Shown here: positions 1-6,413 of the stretch, piece after piece
How positions within the stretch are numbered: position 1 is the first letter of the stretch
How the letters are laid out: the number at the start of each line of letters is the position of its first letter
Source of the DNA: Nocardioides sp.
GTDB lineage: Bacteria; Actinomycetota; Actinomycetes; Propionibacteriales; Nocardioidaceae
Assembly: GCA_030452025.1 (NCBI GenBank)
Contig: JAKDNC010000043.1
Location: 1 to 12,538, forward strand
Reading direction: 5' to 3'
Length of the DNA stretch: 12,538 nt
Program-made: the position numbers and the translations under genes
The notes under the pieces: generated by a model
What the model was told of the DNA's origin: nothing
Database searches by the model: none
Seen by the model: the letters and a program-made list of their open reading frames with translations, nothing else

Positions 1-904
1 GGGCCTTGATCCGCTGCCGCAGCTCACGGCCGACACCCCACTGTTCCTGGGGCGCGGTCTTGAGCGCGACCCGGATCAGGACGCCGTCCCGATCGATCGA
101 CTGGACGCCCCAGATCTGGGGTTCCTCGATCACGACACCCCTGTACTCGTCGTCCTCCCACAGATCGTGCGCGACCTCGGCGAGGACCCGGCGCACCCGC
201 GTCAGGTCCTCGGCGTAGGCCACGGCGACGTCGAGCACGGTGCGTGCCCAGTTCTGGCTCATGTTGCCGACACGCAGGATCTCGCCGTTGCGGACGTACC
301 AGACGGTGCCCTCGGTGTCGCGCATCCGGGTGACGCGCAGCCCGACTGCCTCGACGGTCCCGTTGGCCTCGCCGACGTCGATGTAGTCGCCGACGCCGTA
401 CTGGTCCTCGAGGATCATGAAGATGCCGGACAGGAAGTCGCGGACGAGCGCTTGGGCGCCGAAACCGACGGCCACACCGAGGATTCCGGCGCTGGCCAGC
501 AGCGGGCCCACGTTGTAGCCGAGCTGGTCGATGATCATCATCGCGACGATCGCCACGATCATGCTGGTGGCGACGCTCTTGAGCAGGGACCCCATGGTCC
601 TGGCGCGTTGCACGCGGCGACTGGCCGAGACCGCCTGAGAGGTCCGTCGCTCCTTGCTGTTCGCGGTGCTCCCCAGCCCGAACTTGCTCATTTTGCCGGT
701 GACGGGCTCCTCGGCGGACTTCACCAGCCGGTCGATCGCCCGGTGCACCAGCCACCGGACCAGCCAGGCGATCAGGATCAGGGCGAGAATCGCCGTCGGC
801 TTTCCGATCACCCACCCGGCGATGTCGGCGGCTGTGTCGTTGTGGGTCAGGTCCCACACCATGCGGCAGGATCCGCAGTCGTCGTACTTCTCAGGAGCGG
901 ACAT
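1..904 (-). CDS. MscS-family mechanosensitive ion channel (3' end outside window)
   Basis: Small-conductance mechanosensitive channel of the inner membrane, expected to open under membrane tension and release solutes during hypo-osmotic shock. The 301 visible codons read as an N-terminal tail, a hydrophobic helix at about residues 27-54, a basic linker, a second helix at about 107-127, and the typical glycine/alanine-rich pore helix at about 131-160 (contains GILGVAVGFGAQALVRDFLSG-like sequence). The beta domain follows at about 160-215 (GDYIDVGEANGTVEAVGLR, RNGEI) and then the start of the alpha/beta vestibule. The frame is still open at base 1, so the C-terminus is missing. I chose the ATG at 904-902 because a TAGCCT -10-like box ends 7 nt before it and no Shine-Dalgarno sequence is present, which suggests a leaderless mRNA. 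Met15 is an alternative start. An unusual CGSC motif occupies residues 10-13. Divergent from the small membrane protein gene. Confidence 0.9.
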   Translation of the reverse strand, partial: MSAPEKYDDCGSCRMVWDLTHNDTAADIAGWVIGKPTAILALILIAWLVRWLVHRAIDRLVKSAEEPVTGKMSKFGLGSTANSKERRTSQAVSASRRVQRARTMGSLLKSVATSMIVAIVAMMIIDQLGYNVGPLLASAGILGVAVGFGAQALVRDFLSGIFMILEDQYGVGDYIDVGEANGTVEAVGLRVTRMRDTEGTVWYVRNGEILRVGNMSQNWARTVLDVAVAYAEDLTRVRRVLAEVAHDLWEDDEYRGVVIEEPQIWGVQSIDRDGVLIRVALKTAPQEQWGVGRELRQRIKA

Positions 905-911
905 GTGACGG

Positions 912-917
912 AGGCTA
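912..917 (-). promoter_or_regulatory. -10 element of the MscS-type gene (leaderless)
   Basis: On the minus strand TAGCCT fits the actinobacterial TANNNT -10 pattern and ends exactly 7 nt before the ATG, so transcription would start at or next to the start codon. A weak -35 candidate, TTGCCG (minus strand of 934-939), lies 16 nt upstream. Prediction by eye. Confidence 0.4.
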
Positions 918-952
918 CGACCCTCGTGGTCAGCGGCAAAACAAAAGGCCGA

Positions 953-958
953 TAGCAT
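953..958 (+). promoter_or_regulatory. -10 element of the small membrane protein gene (leaderless)
   Basis: TAGCAT fits TANNNT and is followed by 7 nt and then GTG (966) and ATG (969). The ATG at 957 lies inside this box, so it would be upstream of the transcription start and unusable from this promoter. No convincing -35 box is seen. The gap between this gene and the divergent MscS-type gene is only about 60 bp, so the two promoters sit almost back to back. Confidence 0.4.
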
Positions 959-965
959 GGTCACT

Positions 966-1343
966 GTGATGACGTCCACATTTTCTGATCGAGTCGTACG
1001 TCGCGCCGTCCGCGCGACGTCTGTCGGTGCACTTCTCGCACTCGCCGGTGCTGGTGCCGTGATGGCTCCTGCGGGGGCCAACACTCCTGAAGGGTGGAGC
1101 AACCCGCCAGCCGTGGACCCGGTGCACGCGCTGGTGATCCTCCTCGCGGCGCCGGTTGGTCTCTTCCTCCTGATCGCCCTGGTCGTCTACCTGCCCGCCC
1201 TGGCGCGCGGTGAGAACCTGTCGCCGTCGAGCGCCGGCGCGTTCGAGATCGAGTGGTTCGGCGGCCCGAGCAAGTCTCACGAAGAGCTTGCCGCTCCCGA
1301 CAACGACGAGTCGCAGTCAGGCGGCGCAAGTGGCCGCTGGTGA
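966..1343 (+). CDS. Small secreted or membrane-anchored protein of unknown function
   Basis: I do not recognise the family. The 125-residue product has a twin-positive N-region (RVVRRAVR), a signal-peptide-like hydrophobic stretch at about residues 17-33 and a plausible AGA cleavage site after residue 38. A short extracytoplasmic piece (39-52) is followed by a strong transmembrane helix at about 53-76 and an approximately 50-residue acidic tail rich in Glu, Asp, Ser and Gly, predicted to be cytoplasmic if the signal peptide is cleaved. GTG 966 was chosen because of the TAGCAT box 7 nt upstream; ATG 969 (one codon shorter) and ATG 957 are alternatives. Its 3' end overlaps the DUF5130 gene by 14 bp, suggesting translational coupling and a shared job, possibly as the membrane partner of that protein (inference). 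Confidence 0.7.
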   Translation: MMTSTFSDRVVRRAVRATSVGALLALAGAGAVMAPAGANTPEGWSNPPAVDPVHALVILLAAPVGLFLLIALVVYLPALARGENLSPSSAGAFEIEWFGGPSKSHEELAAPDNDESQSGGASGRW

Positions 1344-1710
1344 CTACTTCAGCAACGCTGAACGACAGGCGATCGACACCACGATCCGCAAGTCGGAGCA
1401 GCTTTGTCGATTTGAGTTCTCCGTCTACGTCGGGGCGACCGAGGGGGACTCGCGCCCTTTCGCGACCCGACTGCACAACACCTTGGTCGCGCCTGCGCGC
1501 TCGATCCTGATCATGGTCGACCCCGAGGAGCGGATCGTCGAGATCGTCACCGGGGCGCGGGTCCGCGAGGTCGTCAACGACGCCGAGATCGACCTCGCCA
1601 TCACTGCGATGAAGGCGCTCTTCGCCGAGGGTCAGCTCGCCGAGGGCGTGAAGCAGGGCATCACCCAGATCGCCGAGCACGCCCACGGTCCCAAGACGAT
1701 GCACGTCTGA
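1330..1710 (+). CDS. DUF5130 / TPM-like domain protein
   Basis: Predicted 126-residue soluble protein that resembles the actinobacterial DUF5130 family, a relative of TPM-domain proteins whose members include poorly characterised phosphatase-like and chaperone-like proteins. Visible features: the opening FSNAERQAIDTTIRKSEQL helix, the strand RFEFSVYVG, the strand ILIMVDPEERIVEIVTG followed by ARVREVVND, and a C-terminal amphipathic helix ending GITQIAEHAHG. No signal peptide or membrane helix. The frame is open back to about 1210, but the residues before 1330 are low-complexity read-through of the upstream gene, so I chose GTG 1330, which lies inside the end of the preceding gene; CAGGCGGC just upstream is a weak ribosome binding site. 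The recalled mycobacterial gene order (Rv2468c beside pepN) supports the assignment. Its molecular function is not established. Confidence 0.8.
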   Translation: MAAGDYFSNAERQAIDTTIRKSEQLCRFEFSVYVGATEGDSRPFATRLHNTLVAPARSILIMVDPEERIVEIVTGARVREVVNDAEIDLAITAMKALFAEGQLAEGVKQGITQIAEHAHGPKTMHV

Positions 1711-1735
1711 GCGTCACACGTCCGCAGGACCTACG

Positions 1736-1779
1736 ACGAACGGCCCGCACCCACCGTGAGGTGGATGCGGGCCGTTCGT
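1736..1779. terminator. Bidirectional hairpin terminator between DUF5130 and pepN
   Basis: The arms 1736-1749 and 1766-1779 are 14 bp perfect reverse complements (ACGAACGGCCCGCA / TGCGGGCCGTTCGT). After one C-A mismatch (1750/1765) a further 5 bp pair (1751-1755 with 1760-1764), closing on a GTGA tetraloop. The symmetric stem lies between two convergent genes (stops at 1710 and 1812) and can act for both. No T-tract follows, which is common for actinobacterial hairpin terminators. Confidence 0.85.
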
Positions 1780-1809
1780 GTGACCGGCGTCCCGACCCAC
1801 GGCTGTCGC

Positions 1810-4368
1810 CTACTCGGCGTCCTTGGCCTGGCCCGCGAGGTAGCGGGCCACGTCGGCCCGACCCTCGCGCACGAAGCGCTTGGCCGCCGGGTTCGCCGAG
1901 GAGGACTCCAGCCAGGCGTCGACCTGGTCGAGGAGCGCCTTCGAGGCGAGCGGACGCGGGAAGGCGAACTGCAGGGCCACCGAGGCCTTGTGCGTGCCGA
2001 GGTGCTCCCAGAGGTTCTCCGCTGCGTCGAGGTACTTCGCCACGTAGGGCTCGAGGACCTCGTCCTGGTCGTGACGCTGGAAGGCGAAGACCACGCTGCG
2101 GTGGGTCTCGTTGGCCACGTCCTTGCGTACGAACGCCAACTCGAATGCCTCCGCCTTGGCCTCCGCGCTCGGTCGGCTGGCGCGGGCCGCGGCCGCCTTC
2201 TCCTGGCCGGAGATCGTGTTGTCGTTCTCGAGCTCGGCATCGATCCGGTCCGCGTCGGCTCGGCCGGCCCGGGCGAGTCCGGTCAGCAGCGTCCAACGCA
2301 GGTCCGTGTCGACCTCGAGTCCGTCGAATCCGAGCGATCCGTCGAGGAGCTGCTCGAGCGAGGCGAGCGCCTCGTCGCTGTGCGCCGCAGCGGCGTAGGC
2401 ACGCGCGAAGGACAACTGGTGGTCGCTGCCGGGGGCGGCGTCCTCGAGCAGCCTGCGCAATCCATTTTCCCACGTCGCCTGCAGTGCGGCGCGGTGCTCG
2501 GGGGCGGAGAAGCTGTTGACCGCTTGGGCGGCGTACCCGGGGATCTGGGCGACACCGAACGCGTCGGTCTCGCTGCCGATGCTGCCCAGCACGATCTCGA
2601 CGAAGTCGCTCGCGCGCATCTCAGCGTCGCGGGTCATGTCCCACGCCGCGCCCCAGCACACCGCCCTGGCCAGCGAGTCGTCGAGCCGGCCGAGGCCGCC
2701 CTTGAGCGTCTCGAGCGAGCGGTCGTCGAGGCGGATCTTGGCGTAGGCCAGGTCGCCGTCGTTGAGCAGCAGCAGGTCGGGCTGCTTCTGGCCGACCAGG
2801 CCGGCGATCTCGGTGCGCTCGCCCTCGACGTCGCCCGCGACGTTGGTACGACGGATCAGCCGGACGTCGCCCTGCTCGTTCGGCACGGCGTCGTAGAGGC
2901 CGACGCCGATCCGGTGCCGACGCAGCGTGGGGTGGTCCGGGGCGGCAGTCTGCAGGACCGAGAAGGACTTGTAGTTGCCGTCGGCGTCGAGCTCGAACTC
3001 CGGGGTCAGCGTGTTGACGCCGGCTGTCTGGAGCCACTCCTTCGCCCAGCCCTCGAGCTCGCGGCCGGAGGCCTTCTCGAGTGCTCCGAGCAGGTCACCG
3101 AACTCGGAGTTGGAGTACTCATGGTCCTTGAAGTACTGCCGCAGGCCAGCCAGGAACGGGTCCAGCCCGACCCAGGCGACAAGCTGCTTGAGCACCGACG
3201 CGCCCTTGGCGTAGGTGATCATGTCGAAGTTCACCTCGACGGCTTGCAGGTCGTAGTTGTCGGCTGCGATCGGGTGGGTGCTCGGCAGCTGGTCCTGGCG
3301 GTAGCCGGTCTGCTTGCGGGCGTTGGTGAAGCCGGTCCACGACTCGTCGAACTCGGTCGCCTCGACGGCGGCGTGGTAGCAGGCCCACTCAGCGAACGAC
3401 TCGTTGAGCCACAGGTCGTCCCACCACTTCATGGTGACCAGGTCGCCGAACCACATGTGGGCCATCTCGTGCAGGATCACGCTGGCGCGGAACTCGTAGA
3501 ACGAGCGGACCTGGCGGCTGCGGGGGAGGTATTCGTCGCGCAGCGTGATGCAGCCGGCGTTCTCCATCGCCCCCATGTTGTATTCGGGGACGTAGAGCTG
3601 GTCGTACTTCTCGAACGGGTAGGGGTAGTCGAAGGCTTCCTCGAAGAATTCGAATCCCTGCTTGGTCAGCTTCACGACTTCGTCCCGGTCGAGGTGGTCG
3701 ACCAGCGACTGGCGACAGTAGTGGCCTAGGGGGATCTCGCCGTTCTTGCCCGCGTAGGTGTCGAAGACAGCGTGGTACTCCCCGGCCACGATGGCGGTGA
3801 TGTAGGTCGACATCGGCTTGGTCTGCGGGAAGTTCCACAGCGCCTTGCCGTCCCCGAGATTCGCCGGGGTCGGCGTGGGTGCGTTGGACACGACCACCCA
3901 GTGGGAGGGCGCGGTGACGTTGAAGGTGAAGACCGACTTCAGGTCGGGCTGCTCGAAGGTGGCGTAGACGCGCCGGGCGTCGGGGACCTCGAACTGTGAG
4001 TACAGGTAGACGCGGTCGTCTGCCGGGTCCACGAAGCGGTGCAGGCCCTCGCCGGAATGGCTGTAGGTGCAGTCGGCCTTCACCACGAGCTCGTTCTCCG
4101 CGGCCAGGTCCGACAAAACGATCCGGCTGTCGGCGTACGCCGTGCCGGGGTCGAGCGATCTCTGGTTGAGAGTGATCTCGTGGACTTCTGCGCCGACCAG
4201 GTCCACGAACGTCTCGGCACCCGGTGAGGTGCTCGTGAAACGAATCGTGGTCGTCGATCCGAAGGTCTCCTCGGAGGTCGTCAGGTCGAGATCGATGGTG
4301 TAGGACTCGACATGGATGAGGTCGGCGCGGGTCTGCGCCTCCTCGCGGGTGAGGTTGGTTCCAGGCAT
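1810..4368 (-). CDS. pepN: Aminopeptidase N (M1 family zinc metallopeptidase)
   Basis: Cytoplasmic zinc aminopeptidase that removes N-terminal residues from peptides late in protein turnover. The 852-residue product has the full M1 layout: N-terminal beta-sandwich (about 1-190), catalytic thermolysin-like domain (about 195-440) and a C-terminal helical ERAP1-like domain (about 510-852). Key residues: GAMEN exopeptidase motif at 266-270; HEMAH zinc motif with ligands His300 and His304 and catalytic Glu301; third ligand Glu323 in NESFAEW, 18 residues after the second His; the transition-state tyrosine is probably Tyr386 (ITYAKG). Several starts are possible: GTG 4389 and ATGs at 4380, 4377 and 4368. 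I chose 4368 because actinobacterial PepN proteins commonly begin MPGTNLTREEA, as recalled; a weak CATGAT box lies 7 nt upstream. Divergent from the DsbA-like gene and convergent with DUF5130, as in the mycobacterial block. Confidence 0.95.
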   Translation of the reverse strand: MPGTNLTREEAQTRADLIHVESYTIDLDLTTSEETFGSTTTIRFTSTSPGAETFVDLVGAEVHEITLNQRSLDPGTAYADSRIVLSDLAAENELVVKADCTYSHSGEGLHRFVDPADDRVYLYSQFEVPDARRVYATFEQPDLKSVFTFNVTAPSHWVVVSNAPTPTPANLGDGKALWNFPQTKPMSTYITAIVAGEYHAVFDTYAGKNGEIPLGHYCRQSLVDHLDRDEVVKLTKQGFEFFEEAFDYPYPFEKYDQLYVPEYNMGAMENAGCITLRDEYLPRSRQVRSFYEFRASVILHEMAHMWFGDLVTMKWWDDLWLNESFAEWACYHAAVEATEFDESWTGFTNARKQTGYRQDQLPSTHPIAADNYDLQAVEVNFDMITYAKGASVLKQLVAWVGLDPFLAGLRQYFKDHEYSNSEFGDLLGALEKASGRELEGWAKEWLQTAGVNTLTPEFELDADGNYKSFSVLQTAAPDHPTLRRHRIGVGLYDAVPNEQGDVRLIRRTNVAGDVEGERTEIAGLVGQKQPDLLLLNDGDLAYAKIRLDDRSLETLKGGLGRLDDSLARAVCWGAAWDMTRDAEMRASDFVEIVLGSIGSETDAFGVAQIPGYAAQAVNSFSAPEHRAALQATWENGLRRLLEDAAPGSDHQLSFARAYAAAAHSDEALASLEQLLDGSLGFDGLEVDTDLRWTLLTGLARAGRADADRIDAELENDNTISGQEKAAAARASRPSAEAKAEAFELAFVRKDVANETHRSVVFAFQRHDQDEVLEPYVAKYLDAAENLWEHLGTHKASVALQFAFPRPLASKALLDQVDAWLESSSANPAAKRFVREGRADVARYLAGQAKDAE

Positions 4369-4421
4369 GTTTTGCATCATGTCATCCACGTCACATTCCG
4401 AGCCAGCCGGTCACGGAGAGG

Positions 4422-4451
4422 TCTCGACCAGGTGGGCTGGTCCGGTCGAGA
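4422..4451. repeat. Inverted repeat in the pepN/oxidoreductase control region
   Basis: TCTCGACC (4422-4429) and GGTCGAGA (4444-4451) are perfect 8 bp inverted arms with a 14 nt spacer. The repeat lies 53 bp upstream of the chosen pepN ATG and just upstream of the predicted stress promoter of the opposite gene. It could be a regulator binding site or a transcript hairpin; no regulator gene is adjacent. Confidence 0.35.
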
Positions 4452-4472
4452 GGCACGGGAACAAGGAGGCAG

Positions 4473-4499
4473 GGGAACAAGATCGGGACCGGAGTGGTT
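4473..4499 (+). promoter_or_regulatory. Predicted SigH/SigR-type (thiol-oxidative stress) promoter
   Basis: GGGAAC (4473-4478) and GTT (4497-4499) are separated by exactly 18 nt, matching the GGAA(C/T)-N18-GTT pattern of actinobacterial SigR/SigH ECF sigma factors. The start codon of the oxidoreductase is 10 nt after GTT, so the transcript would be leaderless or nearly so, consistent with the lack of a suitably spaced Shine-Dalgarno sequence. The M. tuberculosis counterpart, Rv2466c, is a known SigH-regulated gene. The -35 motif lies in a 9 bp direct repeat, GGGAACAAG, also present at 4457-4465; that upstream copy has no GTT at the right distance. Confidence 0.6.
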
Positions 4500-4509
4500 G
4501 TCCATCAAC

Positions 4510-5109
4510 ATGACGAAAGCTGACTTCTGGTTCGATCCGCTCTGCCCGTTCGCATGGCTCACCTCGCGCTGGGTCCTCGAGGTGGAGAAAGTGCGCGACA
4601 TCCAGGTGTCCTGGCACGTGATGAGCCTGGCCTACCTCAATCAGGACAAGGACATCCCCGAGGACTACCGCAAGACACTGGACCCGGCCTGGGGACCGGT
4701 GCGCGTGTGCATCGCGGCCGAGCAGCACCACGGAAACGAGGTGCTGCTCCCGCTCTACACCGCGATGGGCAACCAGATCCACCTCGAGAAGTCGGAGCTC
4801 GACCGGGACATGGTCCTCAAGGCGCTCGAGGTCGCCGGGCTCCCGGCCGGCCTGGCCGACGCGATGGAGTCGACCGACTACGACGAGGTGCTCAAGAAGT
4901 CCCACCACGAGGGGATGGACCAGGTGGGCGAGGAAGTCGGCACCCCGGTCATCTCGATCGAGGGCAGCGCGTTCTTCGGCCCGGTGATCACCAAGACCCC
5001 GACCGGCGAGGAGGCCGGGAAGCTCTGGGACGCGACTGTCGGCCTGGCGGCGTACCCGTACTTCTTCGAACTCAAGCGGACACGCACGGGCGGACTTCAC
5101 TTCGAATGA
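4510..5109 (+). CDS. Mycothiol-dependent DsbA-like oxidoreductase (Rv2466c-type), monothiol variant
   Basis: Cytoplasmic thioredoxin-fold protein with a DsbA-type helical insertion, 199 residues, closely resembling M. tuberculosis Rv2466c, a mycothiol-dependent reductase that also activates nitro-pro-drugs. Shared stretches as I recall them: DFWFDPLCP near the start, HVMSLAYLN at 36-44, GPVRV at 62-66, LYTAMGN at 82-88, the cis-proline VGTP at 143-146, FFGPV at 155-159, and EEAGKLWDA then FFELKRTRT near the end. Where Rv2466c has CPWC, this protein has Cys12-Pro-Phe-Ala15, so the resolving cysteine is absent and only the nucleophilic Cys12 remains. One other cysteine, Cys67, is present. ATG 4510 is the first codon consistent with the family. 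The nearest GGAG (4491-4494) is too far away for a normal ribosome site, so a leaderless transcript from the SigH/SigR-like promoter fits better. The amidase follows after 29 bp. Confidence 0.9.
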   Translation: MTKADFWFDPLCPFAWLTSRWVLEVEKVRDIQVSWHVMSLAYLNQDKDIPEDYRKTLDPAWGPVRVCIAAEQHHGNEVLLPLYTAMGNQIHLEKSELDRDMVLKALEVAGLPAGLADAMESTDYDEVLKKSHHEGMDQVGEEVGTPVISIEGSAFFGPVITKTPTGEEAGKLWDATVGLAAYPYFFELKRTRTGGLHFE

Positions 5110-5144
5110 TGCCTTCATGACGCATCATGGAGGACGTCATGACG
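5106..5144 (+). promoter_or_regulatory. Hairpin and palindromic translation-start region of the amidase
   Basis: ATGATGC (5106-5112, containing the upstream TGA stop) and GCATCAT (5122-5128) form a 7 bp inverted repeat with a 9 nt loop. The Shine-Dalgarno GGAGG (5129-5133) follows at once, 5 nt before ATG 5139. That ATG is centred in the perfect 10 bp palindrome CGTCATGACG (5135-5144), and TCATGACG occurs twice (5115-5122 and 5137-5144). This compact arrangement could affect translational coupling; the role is inferred. Confidence 0.35.
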
Positions 5145-6395
5145 AATCTTCTCAGCCCCCGCCTCAGCCTCCGCCTTCCCTTGACTCTCGCCACTGCAGC
5201 CGTGGTGGCCCTCACCGGCACCCTTGCCGCCACTCCTGCCCAGGCAGGCTCGCCGGCGCCGGCGCAGGGAGCCGCCGGGGTTGCACAGGCTCCCGCCAAG
5301 GACGTCAAGCTGGTCCGTGATTCGGGCAGCGTGGTCCGCGCGGCCAACGTGCCGGTGCTCGACGCGCCAAGTGCACGTACGACGGCCGCCGGGTCGTCGG
5401 TGAGTGCGCCGATGAACACGTCGCGGTTCAAGATGGTCGCTGCGACCTGGCGCGGAGCGGCCGAGCCGAAGGTGTCGGTCCGCGTCCGCAGGGCAGGTGA
5501 GTGGTCGCGCTGGACCCCGCTCGAGACGCTCAGCGACGGCCCCAACGGCAAGGACCCCCGGGGCACCGACCTCAAGTGGGTCGGCCCGGCAAACGGTGTC
5601 CGAATCCGCAACACCGGGCCAGCCACCCGCGGTCTCGAGCTGGTGCTGATCAATCCCGGCCGCAAGGCCAGTGACCGCACGGTGCGACCTCACCGGGGGG
5701 CGGTGATGAGCCCGGGGAGCAGCAAGTCGGGCAAGAGGTCGGCCCGTAGATCGCGAACCCCGTGGGCGCCGATGCCGGTGCTCTTCAGCCGGCGCAAGTG
5801 GGGCGCCAACAACGCCTGGCGCAACGGAAAGCCGCGATACAACCGGCAGATGCGCCAGGTGCATGTCCACCACACCGTCAACGGAAACAACTACTCGCGC
5901 GCCGACGTGCCCGGGATCCTGCGCGGGATATACCGCTACCACACCAAGTCCCTGGGCTGGTTCGACGTGGGCTACAACTTCCTCGTCGACAAGTTCGGCC
6001 GGATCTGGGTCGGTCGCTCCGGGGGCCCACGGGTGCTCGTGCGCGGCGCCCACACCTTGGGATTCAACCAGAACAGCGTCGGCATCGCCGTCATCGGCAA
6101 CTACGACCTCGTCCGACCGCCGCCCAAGGTGATCCGCAGTATCGTGCGGATCTCCGCGTGGAAGCTGGACAAGGCGGGCAAGAAACGCGCGCGTGGTCGT
6201 GTGTGGATGCGCTCGCAGGGCAGCGACCGGTTCCGCAATGGACGCCTCGTGCGGCTGCCGAGCATCGACGGCCACCGGGACACCAACCAGACCGCCTGCC
6301 CCGGCTCGAAGCTCTATGCGAAGCTCCCCGCCATCCGGAGGCGGGCCCAGGCGCGGATCAACCAGTTCCCGTTGGTCGCGCGCAAGAAGTCCTGA
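5139..6395 (+). CDS. Secreted N-acetylmuramoyl-L-alanine amidase (PGRP/Amidase_2 type)
   Basis: Predicted exported zinc amidase that cuts the bond between muramic acid and the stem peptide of peptidoglycan. The 418-residue product starts with a Sec signal peptide (basic N-region, hydrophobic core about 13-30, AQA cleavage site near residue 36). A beta-rich region at about 50-175 carries the WSRWTPLE-type signature often found before PGRP domains in actinobacteria. An arginine-rich linker follows, then the amidase/PGRP domain from about residue 210 to 410. Zinc ligands are probably His244 (in VHHT), His379 (DGHRD) and Cys387 (TACPG), so the domain looks catalytically competent and not only a binding module. 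ATG 5139 was preferred to ATG 5127 because GGAGG at 5129-5133 is well placed for it. The short gap to the oxidoreductase gene suggests possible co-transcription. The stop lies 6 bp from the stop of the convergent GPP34 gene. Confidence 0.92.
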   Translation: MTNLLSPRLSLRLPLTLATAAVVALTGTLAATPAQAGSPAPAQGAAGVAQAPAKDVKLVRDSGSVVRAANVPVLDAPSARTTAAGSSVSAPMNTSRFKMVAATWRGAAEPKVSVRVRRAGEWSRWTPLETLSDGPNGKDPRGTDLKWVGPANGVRIRNTGPATRGLELVLINPGRKASDRTVRPHRGAVMSPGSSKSGKRSARRSRTPWAPMPVLFSRRKWGANNAWRNGKPRYNRQMRQVHVHHTVNGNNYSRADVPGILRGIYRYHTKSLGWFDVGYNFLVDKFGRIWVGRSGGPRVLVRGAHTLGFNQNSVGIAVIGNYDLVRPPPKVIRSIVRISAWKLDKAGKKRARGRVWMRSQGSDRFRNGRLVRLPSIDGHRDTNQTACPGSKLYAKLPAIRRRAQARINQFPLVARKKS

Positions 6396-6396
6396 C

Positions 6397-6413
6397 GCGG
6401 GTCAACTACCCGC
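6397..6413. terminator. Short hairpin between convergent amidase and GPP34 genes
   Basis: GCGGGT (6397-6402) and ACCCGC (6408-6413) form a 6 bp GC-rich stem with a 5 nt loop, starting directly after the amidase stop and overlapping the GPP34 stop (6404-6402). Position and symmetry suggest a small shared terminator. There is no T-tract and the stem is short, so confidence is modest. Confidence 0.45.

Noticed and set aside
1210..1329. Upstream GTG 1210 as the DUF5130 start
   Set aside because: It would force a 134 bp overlap with the small membrane protein gene, and the added residues are an Arg/Ser/Thr-rich out-of-frame reading of that gene, unlike the family.
1756..3729. A 657-codon open frame on the plus strand, opposite pepN
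   Set aside because: Its codons are in exact register with the pepN codons on the other strand, so a stop could arise only from TTA, CTA or TCA in pepN, which are rare in GC-rich genes. The translation has no recognisable domain, while pepN has full catalytic motifs.
4463..4469. Perfect AAGGAGG as the ribosome binding site of the oxidoreductase or of a leader peptide
   Set aside because: It lies about 40 nt before ATG 4510, and no ATG, GTG or TTG occurs at 5-12 nt spacing after it.
5127..5138. ATG 5127 as the amidase start
   Set aside because: The GGAGG at 5129-5133 overlaps this codon and is ideally spaced for ATG 5139; the extra four residues add nothing to the signal peptide.
5115..6275. 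A 386-codon minus-strand open frame opposite the amidase
   Set aside because: In register with the amidase codons; the Arg/Pro/His-rich translation shows no domain, whereas the sense frame has a signal peptide and zinc ligands.
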